DNA of 5,220 bases from CAZMUD01 sp964569715 (GTDB lineage: Bacteria; Chloroflexota; Dehalococcoidia; Dehalococcoidales; UBA2162): assembly GCA_964569715.1 (NCBI GenBank), contig CAZMUD010000074.1:1-5220 (forward strand), read 5' to 3'. The notes under the pieces were generated by a model that saw only the letters and a list, made by a program, of their open reading frames with translations, ran no database searches and was not told where the DNA came from. Shown in pieces: positions 1-5,220 of this stretch. Numbering within the stretch: position 1 is the stretch's first letter; every line of letters begins with the position of its first letter. The position numbers were made by a program, and so were the translations under genes.

Positions 1-98
1 GTCAATATATGGAGTGTCCTGCCTGCCACCGAATCTACTGGAGGGGAACACACTGTGAAGCAATGACCAAGAAGCTGGAGAAATTTATGAAAAGTTGA
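1..98 (+). CDS. Mut7-C RNase domain protein, C-terminal end (partial)
   Basis: Reading frame 3 is open from the left edge to a TGA at 96-98 and encodes about 31 residues. It begins with a C-P-A-C pair (codons 15-26), followed by RIYWRGTH and then a basic, helical tail with EAM and KKLEKFMKS. A CPxC pair followed directly by an (R/K)IYWxGTH-type motif and a Met a few residues later is the usual ending of Mut7-C proteins. These are about 150-residue proteins with a PIN-like nuclease fold and a C-terminal zinc ribbon, and the visible cysteines would be the second half of that ribbon. The nuclease part lies outside the window, so catalytic residues cannot be checked. The gene ends 57 nt before nnr on the same strand. 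A promoter candidate overlaps its stop, so it may or may not be co-transcribed with nnr. The family call rests on a short but characteristic motif. Confidence 0.72.
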   Translation, partial: QYMECPACHRIYWRGTHCEAMTKKLEKFMKS

Positions 99-123
99 CC
101 ATAGTCTAGCTTATTGCTACACT
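95..123 (+). promoter_or_regulatory. Candidate sigma-70-type promoter for nnr-coaX-coaBC
   Basis: TTGACC at 95-100 matches the -35 consensus at 5 of 6 positions. TACACT at 118-123 matches the -10 consensus at 4 of 6, and the spacer is exactly 17 nt. Transcription would begin near 130, leaving a leader of about 25 nt that contains the GAGGG ribosome site. The -35 box overlaps the stop codon of the upstream gene. This is a match read by eye with no experimental support, and read-through from upstream is equally possible. Confidence 0.42.
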
Positions 124-143
124 TCAAATTACAAAGTTGCCCT

Positions 144-148
144 GAGGG
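144..148 (+). promoter_or_regulatory. Shine-Dalgarno site that fixes the nnr start
   Basis: GAGGG lies 7 nt before the ATG at 156. The frame is also open upstream to a TTG at 114, but that codon has no comparable site. It would also lie upstream of the transcription start predicted from the 95-123 promoter. The ATG at 156 gives the family's usual MKIVTAEQM-type beginning. Confidence 0.7.
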
Positions 149-155
149 TTTTTGC

Positions 156-1721
156 ATGAAAATTGTAACTGCTGAGCAGATGCAGCAAATAGACCAGGAG
201 TGTGCCAAGATTGGCTTGCCGACAAGTGTGCTTATGGAAAATGCCGGCAAAGCTGTGGCTGAAGAGGTAAGACGAATCCTGGGTGCTATCGACAAGCAAC
301 GGCTCTTAATCCTAATCGGACCTGGTAATAATGGCGGGGATGGATTGGTGGCGGCTCGCCACCTTCACGACTGGGGGGCGGGAGTCAGCCTCTACCTTTT
401 TGGTCAGAGACCACCGGGGGACCCGAACCTTGAGCCGGTTCGGCAGCGCGGCGTAACCTGTGTTGAAGCAGCCCAAGGTGAAAACCTGGACGGCCTTGAT
501 GACTTGCTGTCATCAGCTACTGCCGTTATTGATGCTCTATTCGGCACTGGTAAGAGTCGCCCGCTTGGTGAGAGTTTACGGCAAGCATTGGACAGGGTGA
601 GTAAAGCCAAAGAGAGGCAGCCAGGTCTCCGCATCATTGCCTTGGATTTGCCATCGGGGCTTAATGCCGATAGTGGAGCTGTAGACCCTGCCTGCCTTTA
701 TGCTGATAATACTATTACCCTTGGCTTCCCCAAGCCAGGCTTGTTTAATCCTTCTGGAATAGACAGAGCCGGCAAGATAACTGTAGCTGATATTGGCATA
801 CCATCATATCTGGCAGAACAAGCAACTAGTGAGCTTATCACTGACGGCTGGGCCAGGTCAGTTCTCCCCAAACGTCCGCTTGGGTCTAATAAAGGAAGTT
901 TTGGCAGAGTTCTTGTTGTTGCTGGCTCAATCAACTATATTGGTGCCGCCTATTTAGCTTGTAGTGGTGCCATACGAGTTGGGGCAGGATTGGTAACACT
1001 GGCAACGGCGACCAGCCTGCAGCCTATTCTAGCATCAAAGCTGACCGAGGTAACCTATCTCCCCTTACCCGAATCCAGTCCTGGCATCGTTTCTCCACAA
1101 GCAGTCAGGCTCATACATCAGGAGCTCAGTCATTGCGATGTCCTGCTTCTAGGCTGTGGACTGGGACAAAGCCAATCAGCCATAAGGTTTATTAAGTCCA
1201 CCCTTTTCCGGTTAAAGTCAGCACCATTACCTCTGGTCCTTGATGCTGATGCTCTTAATACCCTGGCTCAAACTCCGAACTGGTGGCAGCAGTTAGCTGG
1301 TGATGCTATACTTACCCCGCACCCCGGTGAAATGGCAAGGCTGGCCGGGGTATCTATAGACGAGGTGCAGTCAGATAGGGTAGGCATTGCCAAAAAGGCG
1401 GCTATGGAGTGGCACAAAACAATTGTCCTGAAGGGAGCCTGTACCGTTATTGTTAGCCCGGATGGTCAGTCCAGGATTAGCCCTATAGCTAACCCGGGGC
1501 TGGCGTCAGCCGGAACCGGTGATGTCCTTACCGGGGTTATCGCTGGACTGGTGGCGCAAGGTCTAACCCTGTTTGATGCTGCTGCCTGTGGTGTCCACCT
1601 CCATGGTGAAGCTGGTGAGATGGTTAAAAACATCATAGGTGATGCTGGCATGATTGCTACTGACCTCTTGCCAGCACTGCCACTGGTTATTAAGCAACTA
1701 AAAGAAGACCTGACCGGTTAG
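156..1721 (+). CDS. nnr: Bifunctional NAD(P)H-hydrate epimerase / ADP-dependent NAD(P)H-hydrate dehydratase
   Basis: This 521-residue protein repairs the hydrated, inactive forms of NADH and NADPH. The N-terminal YjeF_N half (about 1-225) interconverts R- and S-NAD(P)HX. The C-terminal ribokinase-like half (about 235-521) dehydrates the S form using ADP (ATP in eukaryotes). Epimerase marks are MKIVTAEQMQQID at the start, GPGNNGGDG at 55-63, DALFGTG at 126-132 and DLPSGLNAD at 164-172. Dehydratase marks are KGSFGRVLVVAGS at 246-258, GCGLG at 333-337, LDADALN at 362-368, LTPHPGEMARL at 386-396 and the nucleotide-site segment NPGLASAGTGDVLTG at 446-460, whose GTGD aspartate (456) is the expected catalytic residue. 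No signal peptide or membrane segment is seen, so it should be cytosolic. Length and domain order are normal for the fused bacterial form. It is the first gene of a tight set with coaX, 17 nt downstream. All key motifs appear intact. Confidence 0.95.
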   Translation: MKIVTAEQMQQIDQECAKIGLPTSVLMENAGKAVAEEVRRILGAIDKQRLLILIGPGNNGGDGLVAARHLHDWGAGVSLYLFGQRPPGDPNLEPVRQRGVTCVEAAQGENLDGLDDLLSSATAVIDALFGTGKSRPLGESLRQALDRVSKAKERQPGLRIIALDLPSGLNADSGAVDPACLYADNTITLGFPKPGLFNPSGIDRAGKITVADIGIPSYLAEQATSELITDGWARSVLPKRPLGSNKGSFGRVLVVAGSINYIGAAYLACSGAIRVGAGLVTLATATSLQPILASKLTEVTYLPLPESSPGIVSPQAVRLIHQELSHCDVLLLGCGLGQSQSAIRFIKSTLFRLKSAPLPLVLDADALNTLAQTPNWWQQLAGDAILTPHPGEMARLAGVSIDEVQSDRVGIAKKAAMEWHKTIVLKGACTVIVSPDGQSRISPIANPGLASAGTGDVLTGVIAGLVAQGLTLFDAAACGVHLHGEAGEMVKNIIGDAGMIATDLLPALPLVIKQLKEDLTG

Positions 1722-1738
1722 GTAGGAGGAGGAAGCTC

Positions 1739-2506
1739 ATGTTACTGGTAATTGATATTGGCAATACCAATATTGCTTTAGGGGTCTTTGAAGGCGAGCA
1801 GCTTCGTGCCACCTGGCGGATAGCTACGGGTGTTAACCAGATGGCGGATGAGTATGCTGCCTTACTGCTGAACCTGCTGCATCACGAGGGTCTAGATACA
1901 TCGGATATTAAAGAGGCATCCTTGTGCAGTGTTGTCCCGCCTTTACTAGGTACTTTTGAGGAGCTATTTGAGCGGTACTTTCATATCTCGCCACTGGTGG
2001 TAGGACCTGGGACTAAGACGGGAGTGCGCATCCGTATGGACAACCCCAGAGAGGTTGGGACTGACCGTATTGTGAATACCGCCGCGGCCCATCACCTCTA
2101 TAGTAGTCCGGTAATTATTGTTGACTTTGGCACAGCCACTACCTTTGATACAGTATCCAAAGAAGGCGACTACCTGGGAGGGGCTATCGCCCCTGGCATA
2201 GTTACGGCTGCTGAGGCCCTGTTTACCCGGGCATCAGCGCTGCCCCGGGTAGAATTAGTCCATCCCGAGCATGCTATCGGCACCAATACTATTGCTGCCA
2301 TGCACTCAGGGATTATCTTCGGCTATGTAGGGCTTATTGAGGGTATTGTGACTCGTATCCAACAGGAATTAGGGGAAAAAGCTATGGTGGTGGCTACCGG
2401 AGGTTATGCTGACCTTCTAGCTAGAGAAACAGCGGTAATTGATACAGTAAACCCTGATTTGACACTGATAGGATTAAGGCTTATCTATCTGATGAACAAA
2501 GTCTAG
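1739..2506 (+). CDS. coaX: Type III pantothenate kinase
   Basis: This 255-residue enzyme phosphorylates pantothenate with ATP, the first step of CoA synthesis. It has the type III (ASKHA-fold) signature rather than the CoaA P-loop. DIGNTN at 6-11 is the first phosphate-binding loop. GPGTKTGV lies at 89-96. GTDR at 107-110 contains the presumed catalytic Asp109. DFGTATT at 129-135 is the second phosphate loop, followed by GGAIAPG at 147-153 and TGGYA at 220-224. The length matches the family. Known type III enzymes need a monovalent cation and are not feedback-inhibited by CoA; neither property can be read from the sequence. The start is supported by a very strong AGGAGGAGG at 1724-1732, 6 nt before the ATG. 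The gene begins 17 nt after nnr and ends 18 nt before coaBC, whose product acts next in the pathway, so co-transcription is likely. Confidence 0.96.
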   Translation: MLLVIDIGNTNIALGVFEGEQLRATWRIATGVNQMADEYAALLLNLLHHEGLDTSDIKEASLCSVVPPLLGTFEELFERYFHISPLVVGPGTKTGVRIRMDNPREVGTDRIVNTAAAHHLYSSPVIIVDFGTATTFDTVSKEGDYLGGAIAPGIVTAAEALFTRASALPRVELVHPEHAIGTNTIAAMHSGIIFGYVGLIEGIVTRIQQELGEKAMVVATGGYADLLARETAVIDTVNPDLTLIGLRLIYLMNKV

Positions 2507-2512
2507 CCTGAT

Positions 2513-2518
2513 AAGGAG
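2513..2518 (+). promoter_or_regulatory. Shine-Dalgarno site that decides the coaBC start
   Basis: AAGGAG lies 6 nt before the ATG at 2525 but only 3 nt before the in-frame GTG at 2522. The ATG is therefore the better start. The choice changes the protein by one residue. Confidence 0.65.
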
Positions 2519-2524
2519 ATAGTG

Positions 2525-3724
2525 ATGTTAACTAATAAAACTATAGTGTTAGGTATAACCGGAGGTATAGCTGCTTATAAGGCGGCTGATATCGCCAGCA
2601 AGCTGGTTCAGGCAGGGGCTAATGTTAGGGTGGTTATGACCAAATCAGCTACCGAGTTTGTAAGTCCATTAACCTTTCGCAGCCTTACCAATAACCCTGT
2701 AGTCACTGAAATGTTCAACTCAACCTCCGAGTTCAGCATTGAGCATGTAGCTCTGGCTGAGGCGGCTGATATAGTGGTTATCGTCCCGGCTACAGCTAAT
2801 ATCATTGCTCATCTGGCAGCCGGTTTGGCTGATGACATGCTCACCTGTACCGTGCTGGCTACTACAGCACCAGTTGTTGTAGCACCAGCGATGCATACAG
2901 AAATGTTTGAGAACACTATCACTCAAGATAACCTGGCTAAACTTAAAGCCAGAGGTTTTACTATTGTTGACTCTGCCTATGGTCGTTTAGCCTCAGGTAA
3001 AATGGGTCTGGGTCGTCTGGCTGAGGTTGAGACAATCATCGGCACTATCAAGCAGGTATTGGGCAGGAGCGGTGACCTGGCCGGTAAAGGCATCGTGGTT
3101 ACTGCCGGTGGCACTCAGGAAGCTATTGACCCTGTGCGCTATGTTGGCAATCACTCCTCAGGCAAAATGGGTTACGCTATGGCTGAGGCAGCCAGGGACA
3201 GAGGGGCTAAAGTTATACTAATTACCGCTCCAAGCGCTCTTCTCGAACCAGTAGGGATGGAGGTCATTCATATTGAAAGCGCTGTTCAGATGAAGGAAGC
3301 AGTGAGCAAGGCTATTGCTCAGGCTGATGCGCTGATTATGGCGGCCGCTGTTGCCGACTATCAGCCTAAGAGCACAGCTAAAGGGAAAATTAAGAAAGAA
3401 GCCGCCGCTGGGCTAACCCTGGAGCTGGTCAGGACGCCGGATATTCTAACTGAGGTAAAGGGCAATTTTCTCAGGGTTGGCTTTGCTGCCGAAAGCGAGG
3501 ATATGGTAGCCAATGCCAGGCAGAAACTTGAGAAGAAGCAACTTGACATAATCGTAGCCAATGACATTACAGCCGCTGATAGCGGCTTCGGCGTCGATAC
3601 CAATAAAGTAACCCTGATTGATAAACAGGGCAAAGTGGATAGCCTGCCCCTGCTAACCAAAAGAGAAGTAGCCGACAGGATACTGGACAAGGTGGTGGAG
3701 CTTTTAGCTAAGAAGGAGAAATGA
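2525..3724 (+). CDS. coaBC: Bifunctional phosphopantothenoylcysteine decarboxylase / phosphopantothenate-cysteine ligase
   Basis: This 399-residue enzyme makes 4'-phosphopantetheine. The C-terminal CoaB half ligates cysteine to 4'-phosphopantothenate using a nucleotide triphosphate (CTP in typical bacterial enzymes). The N-terminal CoaC half (about 1-180) is an FMN-dependent decarboxylase. CoaC marks are GGIAAYK at 13-19, the catalytic-type His74 in SIEHVAL, PAMHTEMFEN at 121-130 and the substrate-flap segment ASGKMGLGRLAE at 156-167. CoaB marks are TAGGTQEAIDPVRYVGN at 193-209, SSGKMG at 211-216, AAAVADY at 273-279, KIKK at 288-291 (the essential-lysine region) and VANDI at 344-348. Two CoaC positions differ from the E. 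coli enzyme: His124 replaces the PAMN asparagine and Ser157 sits where the flap cysteine is expected. I recall similar variants in archaeal and actinobacterial homologues, so activity is still likely. Length is normal. It is the last gene of the set, and its TGA lies inside a 10-bp hairpin (3723-3745). Confidence 0.96.
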   Translation: MLTNKTIVLGITGGIAAYKAADIASKLVQAGANVRVVMTKSATEFVSPLTFRSLTNNPVVTEMFNSTSEFSIEHVALAEAADIVVIVPATANIIAHLAAGLADDMLTCTVLATTAPVVVAPAMHTEMFENTITQDNLAKLKARGFTIVDSAYGRLASGKMGLGRLAEVETIIGTIKQVLGRSGDLAGKGIVVTAGGTQEAIDPVRYVGNHSSGKMGYAMAEAARDRGAKVILITAPSALLEPVGMEVIHIESAVQMKEAVSKAIAQADALIMAAAVADYQPKSTAKGKIKKEAAAGLTLELVRTPDILTEVKGNFLRVGFAAESEDMVANARQKLEKKQLDIIVANDITAADSGFGVDTNKVTLIDKQGKVDSLPLLTKREVADRILDKVVELLAKKEK

Positions 3725-3745
3725 GAGGGGGCGAAGCCCCCTCTC
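3723..3745 (+). repeat. Perfect 10-bp hairpin with GAA loop overlapping the coaBC stop (repeat module copy 1)
   Basis: The arm at 3723-3732 (GAGAGGGGGC) pairs without mismatch to 3736-3745 (GCCCCCTCTC) across a GAA loop. The first two stem bases are the last two bases of the coaBC TGA. No T run follows (CAAAACCCC), so it is not a classical intrinsic terminator. It could protect the mRNA 3' end or slow polymerase. It is followed by an AAAACCCCTCCCC segment that resembles what follows copy 2, which suggests a shared repeat module (about 3723-3759). Confidence 0.8.
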
Positions 3746-3788
3746 CAAAACCCCTCCCCAAAATGAAAGAGGCGCTAAAAGAGAGTTA

Positions 3789-3809
3789 AAGAGAGGCGAA
3801 GCCTCTCTT
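3789..3809 (+). terminator. 9-bp hairpin with GAA loop and short T-rich tail; possible terminator of the nnr-coaX-coaBC transcript
   Basis: AAGAGAGGC (3789-3797) pairs perfectly with GCCTCTCTT (3801-3809) across GAA. The stem is followed by CTATAT, only a weak U tract, so termination is possible but not assured. It has the same GCGAAGC core as the hairpin at 3723-3745 and so is copy 2 of that module. Nothing comparable lies between coaX and coaBC, which fits an end-of-operon role. Confidence 0.4.
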
Positions 3810-3858
3810 CTATATCCCTCCCCCTCTCCTTCCTAAGGAGAGGGGGATAAAGGGGGAG
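3795..3858 (+). repeat. Intergenic repeat, left copy (before the gap)
   Basis: This segment runs GGCGAAGCCTCT, a short TATAT link, a pyrimidine block, TCCTAAGG, then AGGGGGATAAAGGGGGAG up to the N gap. The same order of blocks recurs at 3872-3937, after the gap, in diverged form. It contains most of hairpin 2 and all of hairpin 3. GC-rich palindromic intergenic repeats of this kind are common in Chloroflexota drafts, from memory. No protein or transposase accompanies it. Confidence 0.6.
3819..3847 (+). repeat. 13-bp perfect inverted repeat with CCT loop
   Basis: TCCCCCTCTCCTT (3819-3831) is the exact reverse complement of AAGGAGAGGGGGA (3835-3847), separated by CCT. It is the longest perfect stem in the window. 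What follows is ATAAAGGGGG rather than a T run, so on the + strand it is not a standard terminator. Seen from the other strand the stem has the same shape. It is best described as the palindromic core of the intergenic repeat. Confidence 0.8.
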
Positions 3859-3868
3859 NNNNNNNNNN
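3859..3868. other. Assembly gap (10 N)
   Basis: Exactly ten N occupy this stretch, which suggests a scaffolding placeholder rather than a measured distance. The two flanks are related repeat copies, which would explain why assembly broke here. The true distance between coaBC and valS is therefore unknown, and sequence, including regulatory signals for valS, may be missing. Confidence 0.95.
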
Positions 3869-3871
3869 CGC

Positions 3872-3937
3872 GGCCAAGCCTCTTTAATATCCCCCCCCCC
3901 CCCCCATTCCTATGGTGTGGGTTTATATGGGGTTGAG
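3872..3937 (+). repeat. Intergenic repeat, degenerate right copy (after the gap)
   Basis: By eye the blocks line up in order with 3795-3858. GGCCAAGCCTCT matches GGCGAAGCCTCT, AATAT matches TATAT, and C15 matches the CCCTCCCCC block. TTCCTATGGTGTGGG matches TTCCTAAGGAGAGGG, and TTATATGGGGTTGAG matches ATAAAGGGGGAG with small insertions. The G-to-C change breaks the GCGAAGC core, and the C run has lost most of the arm that would pair with ATGGTGTGGG, leaving only CCAT/ATGG. It is either an older decayed copy or partly misassembled. Confidence 0.5.
3891..3905 (+). repeat. Homopolymer run of 15 C
   Basis: Fifteen consecutive C lie 22 nt after the gap and 63 nt before the valS start. The tract lies where the related left copy has a mixed C/T block. 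It may be a real slippage-prone tract or an artefact of low coverage at a contig end. Confidence 0.85.
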
Positions 3938-3944
3938 GTTCAAC
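3932..3944 (+). repeat. Small inverted repeat upstream of valS
   Basis: GTTGA (3932-3936) pairs with TCAAC (3940-3944) across GGT, 25 nt before the valS ATG. The stem is only 5 bp, so it could be chance. No clear -35/-10 pair is associated with it. Confidence 0.25.
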
Positions 3945-3958
3945 AAATAGTCCACACG

Positions 3959-3963
3959 AAAGG
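3959..3963 (+). promoter_or_regulatory. valS Shine-Dalgarno site
   Basis: AAAGG lies 5 nt before the ATG at 3969 and supports that start over the in-frame ATG at 3999 (residue 11). It lies beyond the repeat copy, in sequence that does not resemble the repeat. Confidence 0.6.
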
Positions 3964-3968
3964 TAACT

Positions 3969-5220
3969 ATGGCAGAATCAACACCAATTCAACAAGAAAT
4001 GCCCAAAGCCTACGAGCCGGGTAAGGTTGAGCAGAAGTGGTATCAGTTCTGGCTTGAGAATGATTACTTCAGGGCCAGGATAGACCCAAAAAAGAAACCC
4101 TTTGTCATCATTATGCCACTACCCAATGTTACCGGTGAGCTTCATATCGGGCATGTCTTGTTTGTTACTCTACAGGATATAATGACCCGCTGGCATCGGA
4201 TGAAGGGCGAACCGGCGCTGTGGCTGCCCGGTATTGACCATGCCGGTATTGCGGCGCAGGTGGTGGTGGAGCGGCTACTGGCTGAAGAAGGGCTAGACCG
4301 ACATCAGCTCGGCAGGGATAAATTCCTGGAGGGAATGAGGCAGTGGGCGGAAAGCTGTCGTCAGACTATTACCGAGCAGCACTATCGACTGGGTGCGTCC
4401 TGTGACTGGAGTCGGGAGGCTTTTACTCTGGACGAGGGTCCGAGCCGGGCAGTGCGCACCGCTTTTGTCCGCCTGTATGACAAAGGGTTAATCTACCGGG
4501 GGGAGCGAATTATCAATTGGTGCCCCCGCTGCGCTACTGCTCTCTCCGACCTTGAGGTAGACCATAAAGAAGTAAGCGGGCATCTATACTATGTCCGCTA
4601 CCCTCTGGCTGAAGGCGATGGCTTTATCACTGTAGCCACCACTCGTCCTGAGACCATACTGGGAGATACTGCTGTAGCCGTCAATCCCGGCGATGAGCGG
4701 TTCAGAGCTATGCTCGGCAAGAAGGTTATCCTGCCGGCGGTGAACCGGGTAATACCAATCATTGCTGATGAAGCTGTTGACCCTGCCTTTGGCACTGGAG
4801 CAGTCAAAATAACCCCGGCTCACGACCCGGTGGACTTTGAGGTGGCTCAGCGACAGGAATTGCCCTTGATAAACATACTGAACCCGGATGCTGGTATGAA
4901 TGAGAGTGCAGGACCCTATGTTGGACTCGACCGGTTCGCCTGCCGTGAAGCCATACTGGCCGACCTGGAGAAAGACGGGCTTCTGGAAAAGGTTGAGCCC
5001 CATATCCACTCGGTGGGACACTGCCTGCGCTGCCAGACGGTTATTGAGCCTATAGCCAGTAAACAGTGGTTTATCAATATCAAACCCTTGGCTCAACTGG
5101 CTAGCAGTGCTGTCTTAGACGGACGCATTACCATTATTCCCTCCCGCTTTACCAAGGTTTATCTTAACTGGATGGAGAATATTCGTGACTGGTGCATCAG
5201 TCGCCAGCTATGGTGGGGAC
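3969..5220 (+). CDS. valS: Valyl-tRNA synthetase, N-terminal 417 residues (partial, runs off the right edge)
   Basis: This cytosolic class I enzyme charges tRNA-Val with valine and edits mischarged threonine. The frame is open from ATG 3969 to the edge with no stop. The visible part covers roughly the first half of the family's usual length of about 880 residues. It starts with KAYEPGKVEQKWYQFW (13-28), then PNVTGELHIGH at 52-62 containing the HIGH motif (59-62). WLPGIDHAGIAAQ lies at 85-97 and the first zinc-knuckle pair CPRC at 185-188, followed by ATALSDLEVD. The CP1 editing domain shows ATTRPETILGDTAV at 223-236 and GTGAVKITPAHDP at 275-287. A second pair, CLRC, lies at 352-355, then EPIASKQWF at 360-368 and WMENIRDWCISRQLWWG at 401-417. 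The KMSKS loop, anticodon-binding domain and C-terminal coiled coil lie outside the window. MPLPN and GIAAQ differ slightly from the common PPPN and GIATQ. valS is unrelated in pathway to the CoA genes and is probably transcribed on its own. Confidence 0.97.
   Translation, partial: MAESTPIQQEMPKAYEPGKVEQKWYQFWLENDYFRARIDPKKKPFVIIMPLPNVTGELHIGHVLFVTLQDIMTRWHRMKGEPALWLPGIDHAGIAAQVVVERLLAEEGLDRHQLGRDKFLEGMRQWAESCRQTITEQHYRLGASCDWSREAFTLDEGPSRAVRTAFVRLYDKGLIYRGERIINWCPRCATALSDLEVDHKEVSGHLYYVRYPLAEGDGFITVATTRPETILGDTAVAVNPGDERFRAMLGKKVILPAVNRVIPIIADEAVDPAFGTGAVKITPAHDPVDFEVAQRQELPLINILNPDAGMNESAGPYVGLDRFACREAILADLEKDGLLEKVEPHIHSVGHCLRCQTVIEPIASKQWFINIKPLAQLASSAVLDGRITIIPSRFTKVYLNWMENIRDWCISRQLWWG

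Noticed and set aside
114..155. N-terminal extension of Nnr from a TTG start
   Set aside because: The extra 14 residues do not resemble the family. The ATG at 156 has a well-placed GAGGG, and the predicted promoter -10 box covers the TTG.
1754..1774. Inverted repeat just inside coaX (ATATTGG / CCAATAT)
   Set aside because: It falls exactly on the codons of the conserved DIGNTNI loop, so the peptide constraint explains it. A regulatory role is not needed.
2225..2250. Inverted repeat ACCCGGG / CCCGGGT inside coaX
   Set aside because: The 7-bp stem has a 12-nt loop within conserved coding sequence and no gene boundary nearby. It is compatible with chance.
3027..3221. Alternative-frame open frame on the + strand inside coaBC
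   Set aside because: It overlaps the CoaB motif region in another frame and has no recognisable domain. coaBC fully explains the sequence.
3763..3789. Tiny open frame (ATG to TAA, 8 codons) between the hairpins
   Set aside because: It is too short and has no ribosome site. It lies in repeat-linked, purine-rich sequence.
3869..3890. Possible T-box remnant before valS (CGCGG directly after the gap)
   Set aside because: T-box leaders carry a GGxACCGCG-type element and often precede tRNA synthetase genes. However, only CGCGG is visible, no specifier stem or terminator pair is present, and the following bases align with the repeat. Sequence lost in the gap could change this.
4584..5096. Long open frame on the minus strand (170 codons)
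   Set aside because: It lies wholly antisense to the conserved ValS editing-domain sequence, shows no recognisable motif and has no ribosome site that I can see. It is a shadow of valS.

Overview
The window looks like a housekeeping chromosomal segment of a bacterium, most likely an anaerobic Chloroflexota lineage (Dehalococcoidia-like). That placement is inferred from the style of the proteins, the mid-range base composition and the GC-rich palindromic intergenic repeats; no marker gene here settles it. All recognisable genes lie on the + strand. I found no CRISPR array, transposase, tRNA, rRNA or defence gene, and no convincing undescribed system. The least explained part is the palindromic repeat cluster between coaBC and valS.

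Layout. Positions 1-98 hold the last 31 or so codons of a Mut7-C RNase-domain protein. A plausible sigma-70-type promoter (95-123) overlaps its stop codon. Next comes a tight three-gene set with gaps of 17 and 18 nt and good Shine-Dalgarno sequences. These are nnr (156-1721, bifunctional NAD(P)HX epimerase/dehydratase), coaX (1739-2506, type III pantothenate kinase) and coaBC (2525-3724, PPC synthetase/decarboxylase). The coaBC stop codon is embedded in a perfect 10-bp hairpin. This opens a 244-nt intergenic region (3725-3968) with three strong hairpins, a 10-N assembly gap, a degenerate second copy of the repeat and a run of 15 C. valS (valyl-tRNA synthetase) starts at 3969 and runs off the right end after 417 codons, before its KMSKS loop.

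How the genes work together. CoaX phosphorylates pantothenate. CoaBC then adds cysteine and decarboxylates the product to 4'-phosphopantetheine, so the operon carries the first three chemical steps from pantothenate towards CoA. Nnr repairs hydrated NADH/NADPH, so the three genes form a cofactor supply and repair unit. The coaD and coaE steps are not in the window. valS is probably transcribed separately, because the hairpin cluster lies between it and coaBC.

Caveats. Assignments rest on motifs read by eye, with no database search. The region 3859-3905 is unreliable because of the N gap and the adjoining C run.
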